Below the pieces are notes generated by a model. The model was not told the origin of the DNA. It ran no database searches and was given only the letters and a program-made list of their open reading frames with translations. The position numbers and the translations under genes were made by a program. This document shows, in pieces, positions 52,815 to 64,000 of a DNA stretch of 64,000 bases. Within the stretch, counting starts at the first letter, position 1, and each line of letters begins with the position of its first letter. The stretch is from Archegozetes longisetosus (Eukaryota > Arthropoda > Arachnida > Sarcoptiformes > Trhypochthoniidae), in contig JAEMBT020000005.1 of the NCBI GenBank assembly GCA_018873245.2, positions 104,001 to 168,000 of the forward strand, written 5' to 3'.

Positions 52815-54138
52815 TACGTTTTGCTAATGTTCACAAGTAATTCAACTGTTGCAAACTCGTCATAATAAATTTTGTTAAACACTTAATTTTGTTTCTCTAT
52901 TTGAATAAATAAATATAAACTGAACACAGAAACATGTTATAATCGGGTATTTAATTGAGTAAGATCGCTTATCTATTAAGTGTATGACAAGAGGAAACCT
53001 TCTTCAAATGTACATTTGTTTTTTAATCAGTCAACAACTTTTATAAGAGTTTAATAATCCCTCAATATAAACAAAAATAGTGCTAATCTGATAGTAATCA
53101 GTTGTTAAAACATCTGTTCTACAGTTTTATTAATCAATATCTATAGACTTCTAGACTTAAATATTTGATTGGGCTCGAGAGAGAGTCTCGTGTGAGTCTC
53201 GGTTACTTTCGATTGGGATCGAGAGTTGGAATTGCCGCACGCGACCGAGACTCTCGAAGCCTCGTATTGACCAGTACTCAAATTCTTATGCGCTAAGAGT
53301 TCAATTATAATAACTGAAAATTATTTATTATTTATCTAACTAATAGCGAGTCGAAAGGCATCAAAACCCCCTTTAGATGTTAGTTAAAGTCAATAAAATT
53401 GACAAAAATATACTCTAAATTTAAAAATAATTCATTTTAATTTAATGGATTCAAGTCTAAGAACTTTTTGTTTACAAAGAATAGACGCAAATTAATCAAT
53501 TCTAAATGAAATGAATAAAAAATTGAGTCAATCACTCACTCTTTGGTCAAAGTGTTCAATAGAAGAATAGTTGTTTCTAAAATTTGGAACATTTGCTTTA
53601 TTTTCGTCAAAATCTAATAACAAATGAGTTTTATTATTGAAATACATTTTATTTCAATCAAAGCTATTTTTGATGAAATTACTGGAAAAAGACTAAACGA
53701 TTAGTCATGAAGTAGTAACTGACAACTGAGTATATTTACCATTAACTGTAAGTCTATTGTCGTCAATATTAATCGACTGCATTATTTATTAGTCTAATGT
53801 TTAATTATCGGTTAATTGACTCGTAAATACAGATAATTTATCTCTTTGATAATGAAACAGATTATCTGATTAGCAGTAAATAAAAAAGTCTACGGATCAA
53901 ATTTTATTATTACAAATAAGAAGAGTATTGGCATTCACTCCACTTTTAATATGAATTTAATTTTGACTATAACTATGAAAATATTTAACAAAATCATACG
54001 ATAAGTGCCCAATTGAGCACTTTTAACACAATTGGTTAACGTTATCATAATAAACTCTTTTAAAGAGATCATTTGTTTCCATAGAAACTATGTAAATAAA
54101 GGTCGCTACGAAATCTATTATTGTGCTTGAATTAAAAG
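52815..54138. other. Intergenic upstream of the ABCG gene
   Basis: This is AT-rich with no supported gene. A GC-rich patch at 53171-53262 with short inverted repeats is listed separately. The ABCG promoter should lie just above 52814. Confidence 0.5.
53171..53262. repeat. GC-rich patch with inverted CGAGAGTCTCG-type words
   Basis: In otherwise AT-rich DNA, words such as GAGAGTCTCG (53181-53190) and GAGTCTCGG (53194-53202) recur as complement CCGAGACTC (53245-53253), and GGGCTCGAGAG at the left faces CTCTCGAAGCC at the right. It looks like a very short foldback or MITE remnant of about 92 bp. No target duplication was confirmed. Confidence 0.45.
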
Positions 54139-54146
54139 GTAGCCGC

Positions 54147-55448
54147 TAATGCTGCGCGTTTTAGACTTTGGACTTTAGACTATTTCTAAAGTCTAGAAAA
54201 AAATTTTAGACCATGTCTAAGGTCTAAGTCTAAAGTCTAAACGATGTCCTCCCGATCGACCAACAAATAAAAGACCAACAAATTTATGCTAAGGTTATTA
54301 TTGAATAGCAGTTCATTTAAGCAATGCTTAAGTAATGTTTTTTCTATAGTTAAAATTAGACAAAAAATTTGATTATTGGAAAATAAGAGTAAATATCAGT
54401 GCATTACTAATAAGAAGTTTTCAGAAAACTCAAAATTTGAAGGCCCTTTTTTGAAATCTATAAAACATCTTATAAATGTGACTCGTTCAATAATCTGAAA
54501 ACAGATGTTTATTTAATTATTTGATAAATTAAGAGATTTGATTTGTTGGACATTTATTTGTTGGTCTTTTATTTGTTGGGCTTTTCTTGTTGTGCTTTTG
54601 GTTTTTGGTCTTTCATTTGTTGGTCAATCGGAAGTAAACCGTCTAAACGTATTCTAAAAGTCTAAGTCTGAAGTCTTAAACTAGTTTAGACTTTTAGATC
54701 TCAACAAAGAAGATTCTAAAGTAACAACTTTCTGAGAAATTTAATATATTGAATTGTCATATAAAATCAAAAGATAGTATCTTTTATTTATTTAACACGA
54801 TGTTTTCAACTTTTTGTTGCAATAGTTCAATGAATGGGTCATAGACACCATTTTAAACTTACTGTAGTCATCAATAAGTTATAACTTGAAAAGAACTTCA
54901 AAATAGATTCAGAGTATGAAGCTGTAGTTTTAGAAAGTGATCAATGTTGAAAAACCTCAAAGAAAGTCATGGAAATGGGATCATTTTGAAAAATTGAGTG
55001 AAAAAGAATAGAATGCAAGTTTTGTTCTAAAGATTTCAGTGAAAAAACAGGAATCGATTCCCTTCGATATCATCAAAAATCACAAATTATTAAAATTTGG
55101 GTCTAAAAGTCTAATCTAAGTCTAAAGCTTTAGATTGAGTCTAAGTCTAAAGTCTAAAATATCTTTTAGACGAGAGGTCTAAAGTCTAAACAAAATTTTA
55201 GACTTGAAGTCTAAAGTCTAGAGCAGGGGTGTCCAGTAAGTCGATCGCGATCGACCGGTGGATCGTGAAACTTTACGATCACTTAGTAGCTACGCAACTT
55301 TGATTTTACTAAACAATATTATCAAATTATATCAATATAAAATTACAGTAAAAATGCAGTTTTAGGTTAAAGTAGATCTCATGAAAAAATGTTTGGACAC
55401 CACTGGTCTAGAGCATTAGACATCAAATCTAGACTTTGCGCAGCATTA
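54147..55448. mobile_element. Decayed hAT-like DNA transposon with subterminal AGTCTAA repeats
   Basis: The ends TAATGCTGCGC and GCGCAGCATTA are perfect 11-bp terminal inverted repeats. They are flanked by GTAGCCGC (54139-54146) and GTAGCAGC (55449-55456), an 8-bp target duplication with one mismatch, as made by hAT elements. Dozens of AGTCTAA/TTAGACT words cluster inside both ends, like transposase-binding subterminal repeats. At 54961-55085 the plus strand keeps a piece of a BED-type zinc finger (WKWDHFEKLSEKE, then after a stop and frame change CKFCSKDF and RYHQKS), the usual N-terminal domain of hAT transposases. An inner inverted repeat with ACCAACAAAT words lies at 54258-54283 and 54556-54580. 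A younger MITE interrupts it at 55224-55405. It has no intact transposase. Confidence 0.72.
55224..55405. mobile_element. 182-bp hAT MITE nested in the larger element
   Basis: The ends CAGGGGTGTCCA and TGGACACCACTG are imperfect terminal inverted repeats. GTCTAGAG stands on both sides (55216-55223 and 55406-55413) as a perfect 8-bp target duplication typical of hAT transposition. Just inside the left end, a palindromic GTCGATCGCGATCGAC occurs. The element has no coding capacity. Because it sits within the AGTCTAA-rich tail of the 1.3-kb element and its duplication is perfect, it inserted later. Confidence 0.88.
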
Positions 55449-55456
55449 GTAGCAGC

Positions 55457-56436
55457 CAAATCACAGATTTTAATTTGTTTTGGGCATTTGCAAACAATTG
55501 CATGTTTAACTCATATAATTATGAATTCATTTCATTAAAATATCATTTAGTCTGAAAGATATACAAATGTCTTAATATTATGACAAATAGTGGTATTAGA
55601 GCCTATTTTCAGATTCTCTTAGGTCTTCATCTGTCCTAATTGACCCTAATTTAGGAGCTATTCTCCGAATAATTTGAGTCAATCTTAACTTTTATAAACT
55701 TCAACTTCAAATCTGCGAAGATCATAATTAAGATTTAATGAGTTAATCCACAACAAAGTGTGGACCATGAATCCCATAGTATGCGGAACAAGTAGTTCTG
55801 AACCACTTTTAGGTTGCGACCCATAAGCAAAAAGATCGAAAATCTATGGTGCAGATCATGAGCTACTTAAAAATTATTGTACAAGTGCATTAAATTAGAT
55901 TAATTCCATACTTTTTCTATCATTTTACTTGATATTAATAAAATGTGGATAAGAAACGCTTGTTTAAGAAAACAATCGTGCTTTAAGCTGAAAATTGCAA
56001 TTTATTTTTACATGTTAATCAATTTTGAGCGCAACCAAATTGCAACTTGATTTGGGCAGTGCTCTCACTTATCAATCATTAACATATTTTGGTTAAACAT
56101 AAGAACTGAAATAATTATTGTAGAAAATACAAGACACAATTACAAAATGAAGTCTACTTACATTTCAAACTTAAAGAATAATTGTTTTAACTCAAAAAAG
56201 TCAATAAGACGCTTACTAATTATGATAAAATACTGGATGCAAAAAGCATTATCATTTCCTTTTTCTGTAATCAATTAATATTTTCAATAATAAAATCGAA
56301 AATTTCGATGAAAAGCTAATTTTGCACTCAGCTCATTCAAGTATGAAAAATATAATTAACACATTCCTATAAAAGGATTTGCTTTGAAAGAAAAGGTTTA
56401 AACTTGACTTAAGCCGTGCTTCTCTAGTGCGACAAA
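55457..56436. other. Intergenic upstream of the TIL gene
   Basis: About 1 kb of AT-rich DNA. At 55791-55822, AGTAGTTCTGAACCAC followed by a GC-richer tract resembles a hAT-type terminus, but no partner end was seen. No gene is supported. Confidence 0.45.
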
Positions 56437-57771
56437 ATGTTAAGCATTCAATCTGTTTTTCTCAGCTGTTTTGCTTTATTTAGTCTGATTTGCCGAATAG
56501 ATTGTGATTTAGTGACAGGAATACTTCTTGGATCAGCCATAGCTGGTGGTTCAAAACAAACTAATAAATACATTGTTATCCCTGTTCATCAATTGAGGTA
56601 AACTTTTTCACTAGAATTGATTCATTTGCAAAGTTCTAATTCGTGTTATAATAAAAGCTGATAATTGTCAATTCGAATATAGTCCGAAAATTCGGATCAT
56701 TATAAACATAAAACAGTGAGTGAGTACAATTGGACAAAAAGTAATATGCTCTTAAAAAACAATAAAGCCAATTGGAGACGAACAAAATAAAGGAAAGATT
56801 GAATAAATAATTTTGTCATAATATTTTCATAAGCATCATTTCTTATAATGAGTTATAAAATTGAAAGCTAATACTTAAATCTCTTTGAGGGAAAATTTTT
56901 CACAAGTGTTGTTTTGAGCTTTTTGTCAGTAAAACGATTAATGCGCTCAAAAATTCATTAATTTGTTTTGCCATAAGTCAGACTTAAACTTAAGTTTATA
57001 AATGTTTTCAAAATCCTAATTACTTAAATATTGAAGGGATCCCGAAGTGTGTTAGGCACGAGAAAGTCTCCATTTAACATATACTTCTTTGTCCGATTGT
57101 ACTTAACTTCAATGGATGAAAGTTTGAAAGCCTCACGATTACATTCAAGTGTATGAGCGTTTGCTAATGCGCTCCTTCAATTAATCATTACTACTTGTAT
57201 ACGCTTATGTAACTTTGAAAATGTATTCTTTCAAAAGTTTTAATTAGATTTATGGAAATTTTGATAAGAATTTTAATTTAAAAGTAAAGGAACGGTAGTC
57301 AAAAAACGACCAACTTCTACGACTTCAACTACGACTAGCACTACTACAACGATGAGACCAACAACAGAGATTTCGTGCGGTCCAAACACAACTTATACCG
57401 AGTGTTTGAATGAGTGTGGTAATAGATGCTCTGACTTTGGTTCGTCTACGGTTTGCACACTAGAATGTGATGGTGATGGCTGTACCTGTTTAGCAGGCTA
57501 TGTTCGCGACCCGATCACAAACAGATGCGTGTTACCAGATGAATGCCACTTTCTACCGAGATGTCCCTTTGGAGAAATTTACTACCCATGTGGATCATGT
57601 CCGGCAACGTGTGATAACCAGAATCCAGTTTGTACAAGAATTTGCAGAATTAGAGGTAACTGTGATTGCGCTCAAGGATTGGTTCGAAACAGTAATGGAA
57701 AGTGTGTGCCCATCAGTTTATGTCCAAACAAGTTTAATCGTAACAAAAATTTTATTTATTATCAAAAATGA
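56437..57771 (+). CDS. Secreted two-domain TIL protease inhibitor with Thr-rich stalk
   Basis: Two exons (56437-56597, 57285-57771; phase-2 intron of 687 bp) code for 215 aa. A signal peptide (about 1-24) is followed by a short Gly/Ala segment, a stalk of almost pure Thr/Ser (likely O-glycosylated) and two trypsin-inhibitor-like cysteine-rich modules. Each TIL module has ten cysteines: the first from SCGPNTTYTECLNECG to CVLPDEC, the second from RCPFGEIYYPCG to CVPISLC. TIL domains block serine proteases by a reactive loop near the fifth cysteine; the targets could be gut, cuticle, coagulation or immune proteases. The tail NKFNRNKNFIYYQK is basic. The intron acceptor used (TAAAAG) has a poor pyrimidine tract but is the only one I found that keeps frame. 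It is the first of three cysteine-rich genes in 5 kb. Confidence 0.87.
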
Positions 57772-58014
57772 TTACCTACCAGAAAATGGTCCCTAATTAG
57801 ATTTCATTTTTTAATTTTAAATTTCTTTTCTCCATTTTACAAACTATTCATATCTGTAACGACAATCTTTGTGATTTATTCTCTTAAAAACACACAATAC
57901 ACTTATTGTTACACAATTTTGTTTTACTAATGATGAACTATTATAATCAGGGTAAAAATGAATCGCAGCATCTATTATGTATTAAATTACTATAAAACAA
58001 AATTTTATTTTGGT

Positions 58015-58609
58015 TTAAATAGAAATACCGCACTCACAAAATAGCTTATCATCGGAACACTCATTGAGATGAGACCTATGCATTAGGTTTTCAATGAGAG
58101 GTCCGCTCGGTATCAATAAGTTATAGCATGTACAGCCAGTAAATTTAAGTTTCTTCTTCGAACAATAAGATATACATTTTAATTGATCGCATTCATAACA
58201 GTTACAGCTTCTGGTAAGTTTTGATAATTGCGACCAACGAGTTTGACAATAACCGCGATTGTAGCCATAGTTATGACAAAACGATACACATTCGCTGTCA
58301 AAGGTGCACGTTTCTGAAGGAATGCAATCTATTGATAATTGAAAGATAATTCTGTTAAATTTATTTTAACTATTAATAGAAAAAACTAATAACCACTATA
58401 ACTTAGTCAGGTTATATTTAAACATTGTTAAATGCCTAAAATTAGTGATAGAATGAAAAATAAATCATTGGCGAAGTTATTGACTTCTCCTTTAGTAGTA
58501 ATCAGTTTTCTTATTTATAAATAAAAATTTTTCATAAGCTTTAAAGCTTACTCGAAATAGATATTAACGCTAAATGAATGCAGGCATAAACATAAAGATA
58601 AAACTGCAT
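58015..58609 (-). CDS. Small secreted double defensin-like (CS-alpha-beta-type) cysteine-rich protein
   Basis: Two exons (58552-58609 and 58015-58328; phase-1 intron of 223 bp) code for 123 aa. Exon 1 is a 19-residue signal peptide and the mature chain starts NCIPSETC. Residues 27-63 follow the invertebrate defensin spacing: C27-x5-C33-x3-C37-x9-C47-x13-C61-x1-C63. A second unit, C66-x4-C71-x3-C75-x9-C85-x1-C87, repeats the CxxxC...CxC core but lacks one cysteine. A tail with three further cysteines (110, 117, 119) may complete the bonding; the mature total of 15 leaves one unpaired, so a dimer or free thiol is possible. The mature chain has several Lys/Arg, including KKKLK. The spacing suggests an antimicrobial or toxin-like fold, but no family member was recognised. 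It lies between the TIL inhibitor and the EB-like gene on the opposite strand. Confidence 0.72.
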
Positions 58610-59429
58610 TATTATCACTCAAATGAAGTGACGAAGTGATGCATGAGAATAGATTTGATGCATGAGAAAGTAACTTTCGTAACTTTTAACTAGAACTCCA
58701 TACGAATGAACTTTTATACTGAAAAATCAATCAAATATTTGTTGTTTGAATTGCTATATGACACTGCAGTCGTGTTATGTAATCAAACTTGAACTCTAGT
58801 TCCGAATGCAGTCTAAACTGCATTTTTTAGTTTAATATTTTTCAATGACAATTATTTAGACAAATGTTTATTGTTCAACAATAATTTTATGATACTTATA
58901 AAAAACAGCATAACTTAGGAGGAGTTCAAATCAATAACGCTTTAGAATTTGAAGTGAAAAATTCGGTTCACTTGGTATTCATTTTATGTATACAGGATGA
59001 AGCAATTGCGAAGCTATCAGTTGTTTTTAAATGAGACCAGTTCTATATACTTTTCTGCTTGAACAAAAATAACATAAAATGGCATTTTAGCTGCTCAGAA
59101 TCCTTCTTTCATTATTGTTTGTATGGAGCATAATCAATGAAATTGGCGCCCAAATAATTGTTTCTGTATTTGATTCTAAAAACTGTTGAAAACTATATTT
59201 TTGGTCGAAATGAACAAAAATCGTAATTACTGCATATTGAATTAAGAAGTGATTGGCGGGCAGTTTTTTGTAACTTGTTCAACTTGTTCATCATAAACGT
59301 GATTACGTAAGAATGTAGCTAGGAGTAAATCATTCACTAAGAGCTACTAATAGCCTAATATGAAAACAAAAACGCTAACTCAGTGCCCAAATTTATTGAT
59401 AATTGATTAGTATAAGCGCTATATTAACT
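58610..59429. other. Divergent intergenic region
   Basis: About 0.8 kb between the divergent defensin-like gene (-) and EB-like membrane gene (+), so both promoters should be here and could be co-regulated. No coding sequence or repeat was recognised. I saw no clear NF-kB-type site, but a motif search was not run. Confidence 0.45.
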
Positions 59430-61585
59430 ATGTTAATAAAATATAGACTGTTAATTATACTTTTGTTAAGTTCAGGCGTCATTTTAAGTTCAGGTTTAGA
59501 TCTATCTAATTATAAACGATGTGATTATTCTCGTTATATTAACGGATGTGAAGACGATCAAGGGTCTCATTGTATAGGTGGTCGTTGTATTTGTAAGGAT
59601 GATTATACTGTCGAATCAAGATATGGTCACTGTCTTAAGAGCGTACAATTAGGAAATCAGTGTAGAACTTCTTCTGAGTGTAATCAAAGTGACAGAAATT
59701 CTGACTGTTTTGCAAATAATGACGACTTTAGTGAATGGACGTGTCAATGCAAACAAGGCTACTATTACGATCAGAATAATACTAATAAATGTTTGCTTCA
59801 GTTAAATTATGGCCAAAAGTGCAATTTTAGCCAACAGTGTTTCGGTCACTATAGTGTCTGTAGTTCTGACCATAAGTGCGATTGCGACCAAAATTATAAT
59901 TATGATGCCATCTTGAAAGATTGCAAACATCTTAATAATACAGGGTGTGACCTTCAACACGAATGGAATAAATTTACTAAAAAATGCGAACCAAAAATTC
60001 ACTATAGCCATAAAGGAGGTATACCCCATTTATATATTTTGTTCTAAATAACATATTATTGTAGAAGCATTCAAATTTTTAATTGTTTTAATAAAAAATT
60101 GACTCAAACTAAATTGTTTGAAGTTTGACGAGCTTATAATTTGTAATTTGGAATGCTCAATCATACAATTAACAATTAGCAATTAATATTACTGATAAGG
60201 ATAATATTTTTGATTAATAACTTTTAAAATATTAGCTTCACCATTTATTTCATTTGATTTTTTTCATAAATAAATTCAACTTTCAATATTTGTTTTGTTT
60301 TAAATGCTAATACATTATAGGTGGCAGAGGCGGTAGTGGGGGCAGAGGTGGAGGCAGAAGCAGTGGCGGAAGGAGAGGTTCAAGTGGTTATAGTTCGGGC
60401 AAATCTGGAAAATCGTTCCTTACTAAGGTTTGAATATAAAACATCGATACAAAAATATCGAAAAGATAAAAGATAAACTGAAGAGTTTGGAAAGATTTAG
60501 TTATGCACTTTTAAGAATTTAAGTTGGAATCTTTCAATAAATAGCTTTATGATAGAGAACAATTTTCTTAATGAAAAACATGACCAACAAGCAAAAGTGC
60601 TAAAATACTCTGAAAAATGCACAATTGTTTAATGCAATTAACATTAAGTTTGAATTTATGTGAAAATAATTTCTACAAAAAATCAAGTTTATGTGGACAT
60701 TTTTCAATAACTTGTTAGAATTTCATTCAAACCTTATTCAGTATATGTTGATTACCAACTTATTAGTCAATAGAAAGCATAAGTTAAGGAGAGATCAATG
60801 ATAAGTTTACTGGAAAGTTGAATTGAAGCTATCAAACATTTATTGGTTCTAATAACAAGTCTTCCGAAATTTTAATATTTCGATATGTCGTTCGGTATTT
60901 TGTATCTCGATATTTTTATTTCGCTATTTTGTAATACCGTTTATTTATTAAGAGCTGGTTTGGTGGCAGCAGGCGTAGAGTCGGCGGCGGTGGCGCTTAC
61001 GTTGACTCTGATGAGTCAGAAGATGACGACAGCATTGCTATTGATAATTTAATTATAATTTTCGTTTCGATTGCTATCGTAATGATTGCTTGTTGTTATT
61101 GCTCGTACAAATTTAAACAACAAGACAAAGAAGCGGCTGAATATTGGCGTCAACGGTCTAGTAAAAAAGTGCCGCACATTGTTATCAAAAGTGTTGATAT
61201 AGATGAGCCAATTCTGCCTCAATCAAGCACTAATCATGTAAACAGATCAGAAGAAGTTGCTGTACCTCAGCATCTCCAAGGATCACAGTCACCATCGAGA
61301 AGTAGTCTAAACCAAATCGATTTCTGTGTCGACAAAACGATTAATTCAGCTGAGCAACGGACTGAATCGAGTCCTCCGCCTCCTTATTCACAAGAAAGTG
61401 CACAAATACTGCCGTTCGCAATGGGTTCATCTCAATCTGCATCTCAATCTGCATCACACTCTCGATCACCATCTCCATCACCATCAGCACCAATGCTGCC
61501 GTCGACATCTAATCCAGTCGCACATCCAACCGACCAAAATATGATTCTACCCTTCGCTTCAGGTCCTCCACCTGCGTATTCTTAG
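59430..61585 (+). CDS. Single-pass membrane protein: EB-like Cys-rich ectodomain, RG/S stalk, PPxY tail
   Basis: Three exons (59430-60018, 60321-60427, 60953-61585; phases 1 and 0) give 442 aa. The first supported ATG gives a signal peptide (1-25). The ectodomain has about 20 cysteines in EB/EGF-like units such as CIGGRCICKDDY, CQCKQGYYYD and CDCDQNYNYD. Exon 2 adds a Gly/Arg/Ser-rich stretch that continues into exon 3, followed by an acidic DSDESEDDD patch. One span (IIIFVSIAIVMIACCYC) with a palmitoylation-type CCYC end leads to a cytosolic tail of about 150 residues rich in Ser/Pro, with two PPxY motifs (PPPPYS and the C-terminal PPPAYS) for WW-domain ligases such as Nedd4. The layout recalls Shisa-type adaptors, but the ectodomain differs. 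It may be a receptor or trafficking adaptor. The gene structure is well supported; function is not. Confidence 0.83.
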
Positions 61586-64000
61586 ATTTTTGCCGAATCC
61601 GACTGTTATGAGTGGACAACATTTATTATAATTTAGTGATCGGCAAAAGAGCATAAATTTACAGCTCGTAATAATCGCTAATGATAGTGTTAAGGTTGGC
61701 TTATCTTACAAGTAGCCGATTGTGTTATTTGCATGATTGAACTCTTATTTTTGCAATATCTAAAGTTAAGTAAAATACAAAATTGTGATAGAAACTCAGC
61801 AAATCAAATCTTATTTTTATGCTTGCAAACATTCCGCTCAAAAGCAGTTATAATACTAAGCTTATTAACAAGGGATAAGATTTTCACTGAAAACTTGGAT
61901 AACTCACTGTATCTCAGAGTAATCGGTTGTTACCTTTTATTGAATAATATTTTTCGCAATTTAGAATCAAATATTCTTGCGTGGTATCCGTGTTATCATA
62001 GTTAAAGTTGTTTAAAATCAAAAGTATTTTATTTAATCAATCGTTTGTTATCAATTACTATAATAACGGGAGCTTTGATAGTATGAAATTATAATGTGCT
62101 CTCATTCATGTTCAAATGTCATTTATTATGTGAGAAAATTATTTTCGAAATACTCTATAAATAATATAAAACTTATTAGTTGCTATGAATGCATTATGAG
62201 AATCGAACGCTTTGGCTTAATTGTACACTTTTTCTGAGAGCGTCTCAGATTTATTTGACTCAAATGTTCACTATAATATTCAATATAAAGGTTAAACTTC
62301 TTAAAACTTAAATATATTTTGATCGTGTATTAATAGTGATTAGTTACACTGATTTGTTATTGACTAACTCGAAATAGAGTCAAATCCATGCTATGGAATA
62401 TTTTTTCAGCATCTAATGTGAACAAATTAAAGACTGAACTAACAGAATGACGTCCTCAAATCATTGTAATTTTTATAAACTGACTCTTCCATTATTATGT
62501 CACAAAATAAGCGAATGCTCTCATGAGTAATAAAGACTTTAAAATATTGATTGACATTAAATTTGAAAGCTGTATAATTTGAATCAATTCAAAATAAAAC
62601 AGTATCGCACAAACTTTGCTTATTATTCTCAATAGTAATTGCTATTGGAAACAAATGCTTAATGTATTTGTCAACACACTTCTTGATCTGTTTCACGTTA
62701 TAGTATCAATTTTGATATTTTCGAACTCTTCCTTTTCCTAAGTAATGCGTATTTTCAGCGAAGAATCGCTATTAGAATTTATATTGCGTTATTTCTTTGT
62801 TTATTCAACTTGAATAAGTTTACGAAACCTACTTTAATATTATTTTACACTTAGCAAGTTATAGAAGTAAATCAGAAGCAGATTACTACTTGGATTGCAA
62901 TTTTGCAGAAAGGCTAAACTGGTGATGACAAATTTTCAAATTTCTAAAATAACTCGAAAAGTTTTTGAAGATTTCTTTAAAAGTCTGTTATTTTTTCATA
63001 CGAAATACTTAGAATATGATGGAAAAATGAACAACTGTTTAATAGAGGGTTTGAAAGTTGAGTTTATGAGAAAATGTTCATACTCAATTCGATGATAAAA
63101 CACCACGAAAGCTGATCATTACAATATGTAAAAAATATATTCTGGTTAGGGTCCTATTTGTACATAGATACTCAGTATTACTGTATACCCATTTACTAAA
63201 GCCAGGCTATCATTTTTCAAACAGTGATAATTAAATTGAAGTTCTATTTCAGAGAAAAAATGAGAATTTGTGACAAAATCTAAAAACTTTAAAATTTTCT
63301 TTCCAAAATAAAAATTTGACAGTCTCATCTGAACTCTAGACTAAACTGGCAATGATTGTATTCTTAAGCTTATAATAAATATATACTATCTAACTTGCAT
63401 ACTAAGTTTCTAGTCTTCATCTATGAAAATGACATAATCAGTGTTTAAATGATTCCTTTCTTCAATATTTGTTTGTAATAGAATTTCTAAATTAATTGGT
63501 ATATTCTGAAAATACTGCTCCACTAAGGATCTCAAGTTATTTTAGATAAAATAGCTTCATATGATTTTCTAGGTGATTTTTATACATGTTTTATAGTAAA
63601 GCTATTAAACAATTACTTTTTTAACAATTGAATGAATTTTATTATAAAGTATCCGCAAAGATTTGTCTTCTTTTCATTTTGTTTAATTTAAAACGCTCTT
63701 TTAGATAATGTAGAACTAAAAAAATAAAAAGCGTTTTCATGACAGGGATCTAAATCAAAAGTATCTTAACAACACTTTTCATTTTATGATAATAGGAGCC
63801 AATGCTTTCAACAGTATCCATGAAAGTAGAAGAGTCTGAGCTAATCTTTTCGAGCTCTCATTTCTTAATAGCTTTCATTCAGTTAATAATGTTTTTCAAT
63901 TGAGAACACAACTTAGAGCATCTCTTTTTTACTTGATTACATTCTTATGAAATAGAGTTCATAGAATTTGCTTGGATAAACTCAAATTTTCTATAAATTC
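61586..64000. other. AT-rich right flank, no gene supported
   Basis: After the 3' UTR of the EB-like gene I see only short frames (60-90 codons) without recognisable domains, biased start context or splice partners. No repeat family, RNA gene or regulatory motif is supported. Confidence 0.5.

Noticed and set aside
53171-53262. GC-rich patch considered as a CpG-rich promoter of the ABCG gene
   Set aside because: Its structure is inverted repeats rather than promoter motifs, and it lies over 300 bp upstream of the start codon with no TATA or Inr support.
62895-63095. 66-codon frame with basic, Phe-rich translation
   Set aside because: No domain, leader or splice partner; its composition matches AT-rich chance frames nearby.

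Overview
The window looks like AT-rich nuclear DNA of a small arthropod, most likely a chelicerate and plausibly an acariform mite. The evidence is: GT-AG introns of mostly 60-500 bp, single-gene units on both strands, arthropod-type families (CYP3-clan P450s, a white-like ABCG transporter, an ApoD-like lipocalin, TIL inhibitors, an inactive S1 protease homologue), and no bacterial operons. The taxon is inferred from gene content only. Exons were joined by hand. In every multi-exon model below the splice phases are consistent from the chosen start to the stop codon.

Layout. 1-7.2 kb: no convincing gene, with short inverted repeats near 1.2 kb. 7.3-8.2 kb (-): intronless secreted nucleoside hydrolase resembling bacterial secreted enzymes. 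9.8-11.1 kb (-): maleylacetoacetate isomerase (zeta GST), 4 exons. 12.0-17.4 kb (+): two tandem cytochrome P450s with the same intron. 18.4-20.1 kb: a 34-bp perfect inverted repeat and a 380-bp MITE with TAA target duplications. 20.7-22.4 kb (+): phospholipase B-like protein. 24.1-35.7 kb (+): ApoD-like lipocalin with a 9.3-kb last intron that holds an orphan signal-peptide exon. 38.1-47.5 kb: two paralogous HIF-type prolyl hydroxylases (+) flanking two genes on the opposite strand, a serine protease homologue that has lost its whole catalytic triad and a membrane-anchored stand-alone hemopexin propeller. 48.9-52.8 kb (-): complete 16-exon ABCG half-transporter with 29- and 30-nt micro-exons. 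54.1-55.5 kb: decayed hAT-like transposon with a younger hAT MITE nested inside. 56.4-61.6 kb: three cysteine-rich secreted or membrane genes, namely a two-TIL protease inhibitor on a Thr-rich stalk (+), a small two-module defensin-like peptide (-), and an EB-like receptor-type protein with an RG/S-rich stalk, one membrane span and two PPxY motifs (+). 61.6-64 kb: nothing supported.

How the genes fit together. The genes are mostly independent. Two local themes stand out: detoxification and catabolism at 7-22 kb (hydrolase, GST, P450s, lysosomal PLBD), and a cluster of cysteine-rich extracellular proteins at 56-61.6 kb that could serve defence. The most novel-looking items are the double defensin-like peptide, the triad-less protease homologue, the transmembrane hemopexin propeller and the EB/RG/TM/PPxY protein.
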